The notes beneath the pieces were generated by a model. That model was given only the letters and a program-made list of their open reading frames with translations, did no database searches and was not told the origin of the DNA. From Prevotella merdae (GTDB lineage Bacteria; Bacteroidota; Bacteroidia; Bacteroidales; Bacteroidaceae), in contig NZ_LT985323.1 of assembly GCF_900290275.1 (NCBI RefSeq), positions 1,441,513-1,505,512 on the forward strand: a stretch of DNA of 64,000 nt. Direction: 5' to 3'. The position numbers and the translations under genes were made by a program. Shown piece by piece: positions 32,460-40,223 of the stretch. Numbering within the stretch: the stretch's first letter is position 1; each line of letters starts with the position of its first letter.

Positions 32460-34205
32460 ATGAAATTAAGCATTGCAAACATTATGGCAGCAGCGTTCAT
32501 GTCGCTTGCTGTCTCTACAGCCACTTACGCCGGCAACAAGGCACGTGGCACAGTGAAGATAAGAATGATAGAGACGACCGACGTGCATGGCCGTTTCTTT
32601 CCTTACGACTTTATCCGTCAGCAACCCGTAGGTGGCTCGCTTGCAAGAGTGTCGTCGTATGTCGACTCATTGCGTACAATCTATGGCGACCGTCTGTTGC
32701 TTATGGATGCAGGCGACGTGTTGCAGGGTCAGCCCATGGTTACATATTATAATTATGTACGTACCGATACCGAGAACATAGCCTCGTCGGTTAGCAACTA
32801 CATGCGTTACGATGTGCATACAATGGGCAACCACGATGTAGAGACTGGTCATGCCGTGTACGACAAGTGGGTTAAGGAGCTTGATTGTCCTATGCTTGGT
32901 GCCAACATCACCAATACCGCTACCTCGCAGCCTTATTACAAGCCGTATGTGGTGTTCAATCGTGATGGTGTGAAGATTGCCGTTATTGGACTTATTACAC
33001 CTGGTGTACCGTCTTGGCTATCGGAGACATTATGGAGCGGAATGCATTTTGAGGATGCCGTTGAGTCGGCTCAAAAGTGGATTGATATAGTTAAGAAGAA
33101 CGAGCGTCCCGATATCATTGTCGGACTCTTCCACACTGGCATACACGACCATAGCAAGACCAATGGCAACCTAAACGACGCTACCATTGAGATAGCGCGC
33201 CGTGTGCCAGGCTTTGATGTTATATTCTATGGTCACGACCACGCTGTACACTACGAGGAAGTAAAGAGCAGCGATGGCTCTACAACCATCATTGTCAACC
33301 CAGCCAATAATGCCATGAATGTGGCTGATGCCGAGTTTGTGGTTGACAAGAAGAGCAAGAAGGTTAGCGTAAACATTGTAGACATATCGCAGAAGAAGGT
33401 GGACGAGGCTTATATGAAGGCTTTCGCTAATCAGATAGACGAGGTTAAGCGATATGTAAACACCGAGGTGGGCAGTTTCGTATCGTCTATGACATCGCGC
33501 GATTGCTACTTTGGCAACAGTTCTTTGGTCGACTTCATCCATGACGTTATGCTTTCGGTTAGCCATGCAGATGTGTCGTTTGCCAGTCCATTGTCGTTTG
33601 ATGTAACCGTAAAGGCTGGTGCGGCAACACTCAGCGATATGTACAAACTGTACAGTTATGAGAACGAGTTGTGCGTTGTCGACCTCACGGGCAAGGAAAT
33701 AAAGAGTTATCTTGAGAATAGTTATGAGCGTTGGACCAACACAATGACATCTCCCGACGATCATCTGTTGCGTTTAAACACCGGCGATGCAGGTCGTGAC
33801 AAGTTCTTTGGACTTGCCACTCCGTTCTACAATCTTGATAGCGCAGCCGGAATAAACTATATTGTGGATGTAACCAAGCCTGCCGGACAGCGCATAACAA
33901 TAACAAGTATGGCAGACGGAACACCGTTTGACGAGTCGCACCATTATCGTGTGGCTGTCAACAGCTATCGTGCTGCAGGCGGTGGTGGATTGCTTACCAA
34001 TGGAGCTGGTATAGAGAAAGCCCAGCTAGAGAGTCGTATTGTTTGGCGTGGCGACCACACTCTGCGCGACTATATAATAGAATATGTACGCACAAAGGGT
34101 AATGTAGATGTTGCTCCACATAGCAACTGGCGCTTCGTTCCATCAGAATGGACAGATGCCGCAGCCAAGCGTGATAGAGCGTTGTTGTTTCCTAACGAAC
34201 AATAG
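32460..34205 (+). CDS. Exported 5'-nucleotidase/2',3'-cyclic phosphodiesterase family protein
   Basis: From ATG at 32460 the product has 581 residues with a signal peptide ending near residue 24 (ATYAG). The N-terminal metallophosphatase domain carries the two-metal site: TTDVHG (Asp41, His43), DAGDVLQG, MGNHDVETGH and YGHDHAVHYEE. The C-terminal substrate domain of the UshA type follows from about residue 340 (GNSSLVDFIHDVM, then YRVAVNSYRAAGGGG). Such proteins release phosphate and nucleosides from extracellular nucleotides. It has no lipobox. Both a TTG-type upstream start and a later ATG are possible; the chosen one gives the cleanest signal peptide. Confidence 0.88.
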   Translation: MKLSIANIMAAAFMSLAVSTATYAGNKARGTVKIRMIETTDVHGRFFPYDFIRQQPVGGSLARVSSYVDSLRTIYGDRLLLMDAGDVLQGQPMVTYYNYVRTDTENIASSVSNYMRYDVHTMGNHDVETGHAVYDKWVKELDCPMLGANITNTATSQPYYKPYVVFNRDGVKIAVIGLITPGVPSWLSETLWSGMHFEDAVESAQKWIDIVKKNERPDIIVGLFHTGIHDHSKTNGNLNDATIEIARRVPGFDVIFYGHDHAVHYEEVKSSDGSTTIIVNPANNAMNVADAEFVVDKKSKKVSVNIVDISQKKVDEAYMKAFANQIDEVKRYVNTEVGSFVSSMTSRDCYFGNSSLVDFIHDVMLSVSHADVSFASPLSFDVTVKAGAATLSDMYKLYSYENELCVVDLTGKEIKSYLENSYERWTNTMTSPDDHLLRLNTGDAGRDKFFGLATPFYNLDSAAGINYIVDVTKPAGQRITITSMADGTPFDESHHYRVAVNSYRAAGGGGLLTNGAGIEKAQLESRIVWRGDHTLRDYIIEYVRTKGNVDVAPHSNWRFVPSEWTDAAAKRDRALLFPNEQ

Positions 34206-34209
34206 GTAA

Positions 34210-34249
34210 TGTGTGGAATTATTCCACACATGTTCCACAGGTTTCCACG
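34210..34249. promoter_or_regulatory. Candidate enhancer site of the sigma-54 promoter
   Basis: A perfect palindrome with 10-base arms (TGTGTGGAAT at 34210-34219 and its complement at 34221-34230) is followed by two more TTCCAC half-sites at 34233 and 34243, 10-11 bases apart, so on one helix face. It lies about 110-130 bases upstream of the -24/-12 promoter, the usual distance for an NtrC-type activator site. It could instead be a terminator for the nucleotidase gene, but no T tract follows. Confidence 0.55.
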
Positions 34250-34328
34250 CTTTTAAGATATGGCACGCTTCTGTACAAAATAACTATACGGTCTGATAAT
34301 CAGTAAGTTATGATAATGTTGTAAAAAG

Positions 34329-34345
34329 TTGGCACGCCCATTGCA
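34329..34345 (+). promoter_or_regulatory. Sigma-54 (-24/-12) promoter
   Basis: TTGGCACG, four bases, then TTGCA: the GG at 34331-34332 and GC at 34343-34344 are exactly 12 bases apart, a near-perfect match to the sigma-54 consensus TGGCACG-N4-TTGCW. The predicted start of transcription is near 34356, about 40 bases before the ATG at 34396. An NtrC-family activator gene lies 3 kb downstream. Confidence 0.85.
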
Positions 34346-34395
34346 TTTTATATGGCGTAAACAATTAACATTAACAACTTAAAAATATAAAGATT

Positions 34396-34677
34396 ATGAA
34401 AAAGTTATTTTTTGCAGCTATAGCAGCTATGGTGATGGTATCAGTAAGCAGTGTATTCGCAAACAGCGCTAAGTCAGAAATGGGTCTTGTAATGGCAACC
34501 GACTCTACCGAGAACGATACAATTGCACCGGCAGAACAGCCTGCTCAGGAGCCTACTCAAGAACCAACCGACTCAACAGCCAAGTTGAACCCAAGTTCAG
34601 ACGAGACTGCATGGTTGATGTCAACCGATTCTACACAGGTTGATTCTTCTTCGGTAGACTCAGCAAGCTTGGTCTAA
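34396..34677 (+). CDS. Small acidic exported protein under sigma-54 control
   Basis: The 93-residue product has a signal peptide of about 23 residues (cleavage after VFA). The mature part of 70 residues is acidic and low in complexity, rich in Asp, Ser, Thr, Glu and Pro, with DST repeated (ATDSTEND, PTDSTAK, STDSTQVDSSSVDS). It has no cysteine and no known domain, and it is probably disordered in the periplasm or outside. It is the first gene after the sigma-54 promoter and precedes a kinase/activator pair, so it is the likely output of that system or an envelope-stress reporter. I recognise no homologue. Confidence 0.7.
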   Translation: MKKLFFAAIAAMVMVSVSSVFANSAKSEMGLVMATDSTENDTIAPAEQPAQEPTQEPTDSTAKLNPSSDETAWLMSTDSTQVDSSSVDSASLV

Positions 34678-34736
34678 TAGACCCAAGGAAAAGGACAATT
34701 CGCATTTTTCCTGACATATTTAGTAGTACACAGCTG

Positions 34737-34785
34737 CAGCCTGTATCGTCTTGTTTCGACAAGAAGATACAGGCTGTTTGATTTT
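34737..34785 (+). terminator. Rho-independent terminator of the small exported gene
   Basis: An 11-bp stem (34737-34747 with 34766-34776; CAGCCTGTATC) with an inner CTTG/CAAG stem, followed by TTTGATTTTT. It would separate the sigma-54 transcript from the kinase gene. Confidence 0.8.
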
Positions 34786-34860
34786 TAACATAATAAGACT
34801 TAAACCTTTTGCATATCTCGTATATTTTGTCGTATTTTGCATCCTCAATCCTGAACCGTT

Positions 34861-37359
34861 ATGAATAAGTCGAGAGCCAAAATAGCAATCATCAAAATAA
34901 TAATAGGTTATGCCTTGCTTGCCATTGTACTTTTGTCGGCCACGTTGATGGCCTACGACAACACACGCTCGTTGTCGGGCATCAATCAAGCATCCGAACA
35001 ACTTATGGCGCGTCGCGATTTGGTCGACTCGCTTGTGGCATCTATGTTCGAGACTGCAAATGCCGAACGTTCGGTGCTGCTTGGAGATGTAGACGAGTGG
35101 CGTTACTTTGATGAGGCACTCAATAGTTCAAAAGACAAATTGCGCAGGTTGCGTCCTTTTATAGCCGATTCGTTAAAACGTTGTCGTATCGACTCACTCA
35201 CTCTCTTGCTCGATGCCAAACGCGAGAACACGTTGCTTGTCCTTGCCGAAATGGGCAAGGATCAGCGCGACATATACTATAATAATAAGGTGGAAGCATT
35301 GCACAGCGGACGCGACTCGGTTGTAATCCATCCTAAAACATCGGGCCGAAACGAACAGCACGAGACTGTATACGAGATTGTGAAGAGCAGACGCGGATTC
35401 TTCAGACGTCTTGGCGACGCTTTCCGCCGTCAACATTCCGACACTATAGGCGTTACGCAGATTGCTCGACAGCAACCAACAGACACAATAAACCACCGGC
35501 TAAACATTGCTGACAGCGTAGCTAATGCCCTTGCGCAGATACGCAATGAGGAGCAACGTGCCAATAACCGTCAACAGATAGTGATAGCCAACCGCAATGA
35601 GAGGCTGCAACGTGTTAGTATTTTGCTAGCACGAAGAACAAGCGAACTGCTTGAGGATATTCAGACCGACGAGCACAAAGCCATGCGCAAGGCTGTGGAC
35701 CAGACTGTCAGCTCGCACCGTCTTATCATCGTAAAGATATTTGCCTTCGGCTTGCTTGCCATAATCCTTGCTGCCATACTGGTTGTGAATATTTTGCGCG
35801 ACATACGACGTGAGCGACGTGACCGCGACCGTATTGTGGCTGCAAAGGCCGAGACAGAGCGAATAATGCAGCAACGCGAGCGACTTTTGCTCACCATTAC
35901 CCACGATATCAAGGCTCCGGCAGCTTCAATTGCCGGCTTCATAAGCTTGCTTTCCGACTATGTAGACCGTCCTAAAGCCGTTGACTATCTGCATAATATT
36001 GAGCACTCGGCACAGCATCTGCTGCAACTTGTAACGTCCTTGCTCGACTATCATCAACTGGAGAATGGCAAGGCAGAGGCACATTTGTCGAGCTTCGAAC
36101 CTGCATCGCTTGTTGGAGGATGCGTGGCTGAATTGCAACCTTTGGCAATGGCAAAGCACCTTGAGCTTAATGGCGACATACGTATATCGCCTAAAACAAT
36201 GTGCCGTTCAGATGTTTCGCGCCTTAAACAAGTGGTAAACAATTTGGTAAGCAACGCAATAAAGTATACCGACCAAGGCTCGATAACCGTAACCTCAGTA
36301 CTTAATGGCAACCGATTGATTATAAGTGTGGTTGATACAGGATGTGGAATGACCGACGATGAGCAGCAACGTATATTCAATGCTTTTACACGTCTGCCCG
36401 GTGCGCAAGGTAAGGAGGGTGTGGGGCTTGGACTGTCTATAACCCGCGAGATTGTGCAATTGCTTGATGGCAGTATAAGGGTTAACTCGCAAAAGGGTAG
36501 GGGAACCAAGTTTATCGTAACAATTCCTGTAGAAATGGTAAAGGAGAGTGTGGAGAATAGTTGCTTGCCCCCAACCGACACCCGCTCTACAATCGACAAT
36601 GCACCTACTGCCAGCCTTGCTGTACTTGTTATCGACGACGACCAGTTGCAAATACAGTTGCTGCGTGAGATGTTGTCGCGCATTGGTGGATTGCGTCTTG
36701 ACGTGGCTACAACCACACATGCCGACGAGGCTTTGCTACTTGCACAGAAGCTAAAACCTCAACTTGTATTCACCGACATCGAGATGCCCGAGATAAATGG
36801 TACTGAGATGATGCGCCGTTTACGTGGCATTGCCGACAATGGGAATACTACTATGAAGTTTGTGGCAATGACAGCCCACGAGCCAAGCATATTGCCACAA
36901 CTGCGCAATGAGGGATTCGATGCTTGTCTGTTCAAGCCATTTTCATTGCAAACACTTGCTGCCACGATTAGTCAGACAACTGGTATTCTTGTACGTCCTG
37001 ATGATGTGCCAGCCGAAGCGCACGAAGAAGACACAGCTGCCGAAGCCGATGTCTTGCACAACGTGATAATGCAGTTTGCAGATGGTGATACCGAAGCCGC
37101 CAACCAAATAGCCGACAGCATACGCAGTTCGGTAGCCGAGTATCTGGAGTTGCTTGCCACTACGTCGGATATTGAGCATGTGTCGAGGGCTGCCCATAAG
37201 GCTATGCCGTTGCTCGAGATGTTGCAGCCGGGCGAAAACGAATGGCTTACACCCATAATTCCCGAGCATATAGGCAGCACAAGCAAGGAGAATATTGCCA
37301 ATATTGCCTTGCGCCTTGCCGACAAACTGAGGGATATCTTGCGCTCATTGCAAGTTTAA
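34861..37359 (+). CDS. Hybrid sensor histidine kinase with receiver and HPt domains
   Basis: This 832-residue inner-membrane protein has a transmembrane helix at about 11-28, a long sensor part of about 260 residues rich in helices, and a second helix near 296-316. The kinase core follows: H-box LLLTITHDIKAP with phospho-accepting His348, N-box NNLVSNAIKYTD, and G-boxes GCGMTDDEQQ and GVGLGLSITREI. A receiver domain starts near 587 (VIDDD at 590-594, phospho-acceptor Asp639, Lys in LFKPF). The C-terminus resembles an HPt domain with His779 (AAHKAMP). All relay residues are present, so phosphate could pass His348, Asp639, His779, then Asp52 of the NtrC-family regulator encoded 72 bases downstream. 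Confidence 0.9.
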   Translation: MNKSRAKIAIIKIIIGYALLAIVLLSATLMAYDNTRSLSGINQASEQLMARRDLVDSLVASMFETANAERSVLLGDVDEWRYFDEALNSSKDKLRRLRPFIADSLKRCRIDSLTLLLDAKRENTLLVLAEMGKDQRDIYYNNKVEALHSGRDSVVIHPKTSGRNEQHETVYEIVKSRRGFFRRLGDAFRRQHSDTIGVTQIARQQPTDTINHRLNIADSVANALAQIRNEEQRANNRQQIVIANRNERLQRVSILLARRTSELLEDIQTDEHKAMRKAVDQTVSSHRLIIVKIFAFGLLAIILAAILVVNILRDIRRERRDRDRIVAAKAETERIMQQRERLLLTITHDIKAPAASIAGFISLLSDYVDRPKAVDYLHNIEHSAQHLLQLVTSLLDYHQLENGKAEAHLSSFEPASLVGGCVAELQPLAMAKHLELNGDIRISPKTMCRSDVSRLKQVVNNLVSNAIKYTDQGSITVTSVLNGNRLIISVVDTGCGMTDDEQQRIFNAFTRLPGAQGKEGVGLGLSITREIVQLLDGSIRVNSQKGRGTKFIVTIPVEMVKESVENSCLPPTDTRSTIDNAPTASLAVLVIDDDQLQIQLLREMLSRIGGLRLDVATTTHADEALLLAQKLKPQLVFTDIEMPEINGTEMMRRLRGIADNGNTTMKFVAMTAHEPSILPQLRNEGFDACLFKPFSLQTLAATISQTTGILVRPDDVPAEAHEEDTAAEADVLHNVIMQFADGDTEAANQIADSIRSSVAEYLELLATTSDIEHVSRAAHKAMPLLEMLQPGENEWLTPIIPEHIGSTSKENIANIALRLADKLRDILRSLQV

Positions 37360-37395
37360 TATGCAGATAACGGTGTTTGGTAAGTGGAAAATGAC

Positions 37396-37403
37396 TAACT
37401 TTG
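37396..37403 (+). promoter_or_regulatory. -7 box (TAACTTTG) of the activator gene
   Basis: A consensus box 28 bases before the ATG at 37432, so the activator can be transcribed independently of the kinase. Confidence 0.6.
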
Positions 37404-37431
37404 CATTGACAAACAAAACATTCGTAGATAT

Positions 37432-38799
37432 ATGCCACATATATTAATAGTAGAAGACGATATTGCTTTTGGCACCATGTTGCAGACTTGGTTGCGCAAG
37501 AAAGGATTTGAGGTAGACAAGGCTACATCTGTGGGCGCGGCAGTAAAACTGCTTGTGGACAACGCGGCCGACCTTGTGCTGTCCGACTTACGATTGCCCG
37601 ACCATGATGGATTGCGTCTGCTGAAATGGATGCGCGACCACGACAACAATGCTCCATTTATTGTGATGACCAATTATGCCGAAGTGCAGAATGCCGTGCT
37701 TGCAATGAAGTCGGGTGCTGCCGACTATATAGCAAAGCCTGTACAGCCCGACATCTTGTTGCAGAAGATAAAGGATGCCCTTTCAGCAGCAAATGCACAG
37801 CCGGTACAGACGGTTGCCACGCCTGCCGCACCTGACAAACCGGTACGCAACAATCCAGTCAAGAGCCAGAAACGTGAAGATTCGCCGCGCTATATAGAAG
37901 GCAAGAGCGAGGCTTCAAGACAACTATACAGCTATGTGGAACTTGTTGCCCCGACGCCGATGTCTGTGCTCATCCTTGGTGCATCTGGCACTGGCAAGGA
38001 GTATGTGGCACGCAGAATACACGAATTAAGTCAGCGTCACGACCGTCCATTCTTTGCTCTCGACTGTGGAGCAATACCACGCGACGTGGCGGCATCCGAA
38101 TTCTTTGGTCATAAGAAGGGTGCCTTCACAGGTGCCGATACCGACAAACGTGGCGCTTTTGAGATGGCTAATGGTGGCACTCTATTCCTTGACGAGGTGG
38201 GCAATCTTAGCTACGACGTGCAGGTGCAATTGCTTCGCGCTCTGCAGGAACGTCGTATCCGACCCGTAGGAGGTACAGAAGAAATACCTATAGACATACG
38301 TCTGGTGTGCGCCACTAACGAGAATCTGGCTGAGGCTGTTGCTGATGGAGGATTCCGCGAAGACCTATACCATCGCATCAACGAGTTTACTATATACATG
38401 CCAAAGCTGTCAGAACGTGGCACCGACCTTTTCCTCTTTGCCGACCTATTTGTGCGTCATGCCAACGAGGAACTCGACCGCGATGTGGAAGGATTCGATT
38501 CGGCTGCTGCCGAGATGCTTGCCTCGCACCCCTGGACAGGCAATTTGCGCGAGCTTAACAATGTGGTAAAGCGTGCTGTATTGCTGACACGTGGCAAATA
38601 TATTACGCCACTTGAACTGTCGCAAGCCATGCCTCCGTCTCAGCCAGAGCCTACAATGGCGCTGCACGACGAAGATAGCGAGCGTTCGCGAATAGTTGCT
38701 GCCCTAAGACAGACCAATGGCAACAAGGCTGCCGCTGCACGCTTGCTGGGTATAGACCGTAAGACTATATACAACAAAATAGAGCGATTGGGCATTTAG
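37432..38799 (+). CDS. NtrC-family sigma-54-dependent response regulator
   Basis: The 455-residue protein activates sigma-54 RNA polymerase. An N-terminal receiver domain has acidic residues ED at 8-10, phospho-acceptor Asp52 and Lys102 (AKP). The AAA+ domain has Walker A GASGTGKE at 183-190, the sigma-54 contact loop GAFTGA at 230-235, Walker B GGTLFLDE, and an arginine finger region (FREDLYHRINEF). The C-terminal Fis-type helix-turn-helix is GNKAAAARLLGIDRKTIYNKI. It follows the hybrid kinase directly, and a sigma-54 promoter lies upstream of the cluster, so the three genes probably form one signalling unit. Confidence 0.93.
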   Translation: MPHILIVEDDIAFGTMLQTWLRKKGFEVDKATSVGAAVKLLVDNAADLVLSDLRLPDHDGLRLLKWMRDHDNNAPFIVMTNYAEVQNAVLAMKSGAADYIAKPVQPDILLQKIKDALSAANAQPVQTVATPAAPDKPVRNNPVKSQKREDSPRYIEGKSEASRQLYSYVELVAPTPMSVLILGASGTGKEYVARRIHELSQRHDRPFFALDCGAIPRDVAASEFFGHKKGAFTGADTDKRGAFEMANGGTLFLDEVGNLSYDVQVQLLRALQERRIRPVGGTEEIPIDIRLVCATNENLAEAVADGGFREDLYHRINEFTIYMPKLSERGTDLFLFADLFVRHANEELDRDVEGFDSAAAEMLASHPWTGNLRELNNVVKRAVLLTRGKYITPLELSQAMPPSQPEPTMALHDEDSERSRIVAALRQTNGNKAAAARLLGIDRKTIYNKIERLGI

Positions 38800-38817
38800 C
38801 TCTCAATCGCTCTTTTT
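38781..38817 (+). terminator. Terminator overlapping the stop codon of the activator gene
   Basis: A 10-bp stem (38781-38790 with 38804-38813; AGAGCGATTG), whose left arm is coding sequence, is followed by five Ts. Confidence 0.75.
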
Positions 38818-38854
38818 ATTTCTGTTGTTTTACTTCAAAAAGTATATAATATTA

Positions 38855-38938
38855 TTTGCCCATTTAATATAATATACTTTGCCATTTAATATAATATACT
38901 TTGTCATTTAATATAATATACTTTGCCATTTAATATAT
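38855..38938. repeat. 22-bp tandem repeat, nearly four units
   Basis: Units start TTTGCCATTTAATATAAT and occur at 38855, 38878, 38900 and 38922 (last one partial; first one has one extra base). It is an AT-rich minisatellite between convergent genes; copy number may vary between strains. Confidence 0.85.
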
Positions 38939-38957
38939 GCTCATTCTGAATCTGAAG

Positions 38958-40049
38958 TTATAGCGTTATTTCTCCCGATCCATAGCAACGGTGATGCTTC
39001 TCGTCGTACACCACACAGAACTGGCCTGGCGCTACGCCATGTATTGGTTGTTCGGCATGTACGGCAAGTCGTCCGTCTTCCAGTTGCTCAATAGTGCCTG
39101 GCAAATAGCCTGGTGTATGTCTAATCTTAAACGTTATGTGCTGCATAGGCACCTCGCATGTTAGATAGTGGAAGTCGTGTATAATGAAGTCCTGCTTATA
39201 GGCTGTCTGCGGGTCGTATCCATGGCTCACATACAGAATATTGTTGGCTACATCTTTCTTAATAACAAACCACGGACCGCCGCCAAAGCCAAGACCCTTG
39301 CGTTGACCAATGGTGTGAAACCACAGTCCACGATGCTTGCCAATACATTTGCCCGTTTCCATCTCCACCACATCTCCAGGCTGCTCGCCAAGGTATCTGC
39401 GTATGTATTCGTTGTAGTTAATCTGTCCTAAGAAGCAGATGCCTTGCGAATCCTTGCGTTTAGCATTAATAAGATGCTCGCGTTCGGCAATTTCGCGCAC
39501 CTCGTTCTTCTCGTAATGTCCTATAGGAAACAGAGCCTTCTTAAGCTGCCAGTCGTATATCTGAGCCAGAAAATCGGTTTGATCCTTTACTGGGTCTGGA
39601 CTTGTAACGAGCCATTTGCGACCATCGTTGTCCACTTCGGTCTGTGCATAATGGCCCGTGGCTATAAGGTCGTAGTCGTGTCCACGCTTTTCGTGAAAGG
39701 CACCAAACTTGATTAGTCGGTTGCACATCACATCTGGGTTGGGTGTGAAACCCGCCTTAACCTTCTCCATTGTATAACGTGTCACCTGATCCCAATATTC
39801 GTGGTGGCAGTCTACCACCTCAAGCTTACAACCAAATCTATTTGCAACAGCCGTAGCCATTTCAAGGTCTTCCTCGCTTGTGCAGTCCCACTCTTCTTGC
39901 TCTTCAGGACCTATCTTTATATAGAAACAGTCGGGATTCAGTCCAAGTTGTGCCAATTCGTATACAACTACCGAACTGTCAACTCCACCTGACAAAAGCA
40001 CAGCTATGCGCTTGTCTTTCAAATCAGTATCTAAAATATTTCCGTTCAT
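38958..40049 (-). CDS. mnmA: tRNA-uridine 2-sulfurtransferase
   Basis: The enzyme activates the wobble uridine of Lys, Glu and Gln tRNAs with ATP and inserts sulfur. The PP-loop is LLSGGVDSSVVVYE at about 18-31. The catalytic cysteine pair is Cys in NPDVMCNRLIKFG and Cys in GICFLGQ. FHTIGQRKGLGFGG is also diagnostic. The 363-residue length is normal. The promoter box ends only five bases before the ATG, so the mRNA may be leaderless. It converges on the activator gene across a minisatellite. Confidence 0.93.
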   Translation of the reverse strand: MNGNILDTDLKDKRIAVLLSGGVDSSVVVYELAQLGLNPDCFYIKIGPEEQEEWDCTSEEDLEMATAVANRFGCKLEVVDCHHEYWDQVTRYTMEKVKAGFTPNPDVMCNRLIKFGAFHEKRGHDYDLIATGHYAQTEVDNDGRKWLVTSPDPVKDQTDFLAQIYDWQLKKALFPIGHYEKNEVREIAEREHLINAKRKDSQGICFLGQINYNEYIRRYLGEQPGDVVEMETGKCIGKHRGLWFHTIGQRKGLGFGGGPWFVIKKDVANNILYVSHGYDPQTAYKQDFIIHDFHYLTCEVPMQHITFKIRHTPGYLPGTIEQLEDGRLAVHAEQPIHGVAPGQFCVVYDEKHHRCYGSGEITL

Positions 40050-40054
40050 ATTTG

Positions 40055-40062
40055 CAAATGTA
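40055..40062 (-). promoter_or_regulatory. -7 box (TACATTTG) of mnmA
   Basis: Reads TACATTTGC on the minus strand, five bases before the ATG at 40049. Confidence 0.6.
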
Positions 40063-40223
40063 GTGTAAATATCTGAAAATACATAAACAAAAACATTAAA
40101 ATATACTATTATAATTTCGTTTTTAATAAACTTTGCTGTAACTTTGCAGCGTGTTAAAACGTGTAGGTGTAAAACACCTGTGTACAGACATACTTAAAAA
40201 ATATATTCCTAAACAAACAATCT

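Noticed and set aside
34261-34277. Second sigma-54 promoter (TGGCACGC at 34261)
   Set aside because: The -12 position lacks the GC at the right spacing, so only the -24 half matches.
38855-38938. Possible short CRISPR-like array
   Set aside because: Units are directly adjacent without spacers; it is a plain tandem repeat.
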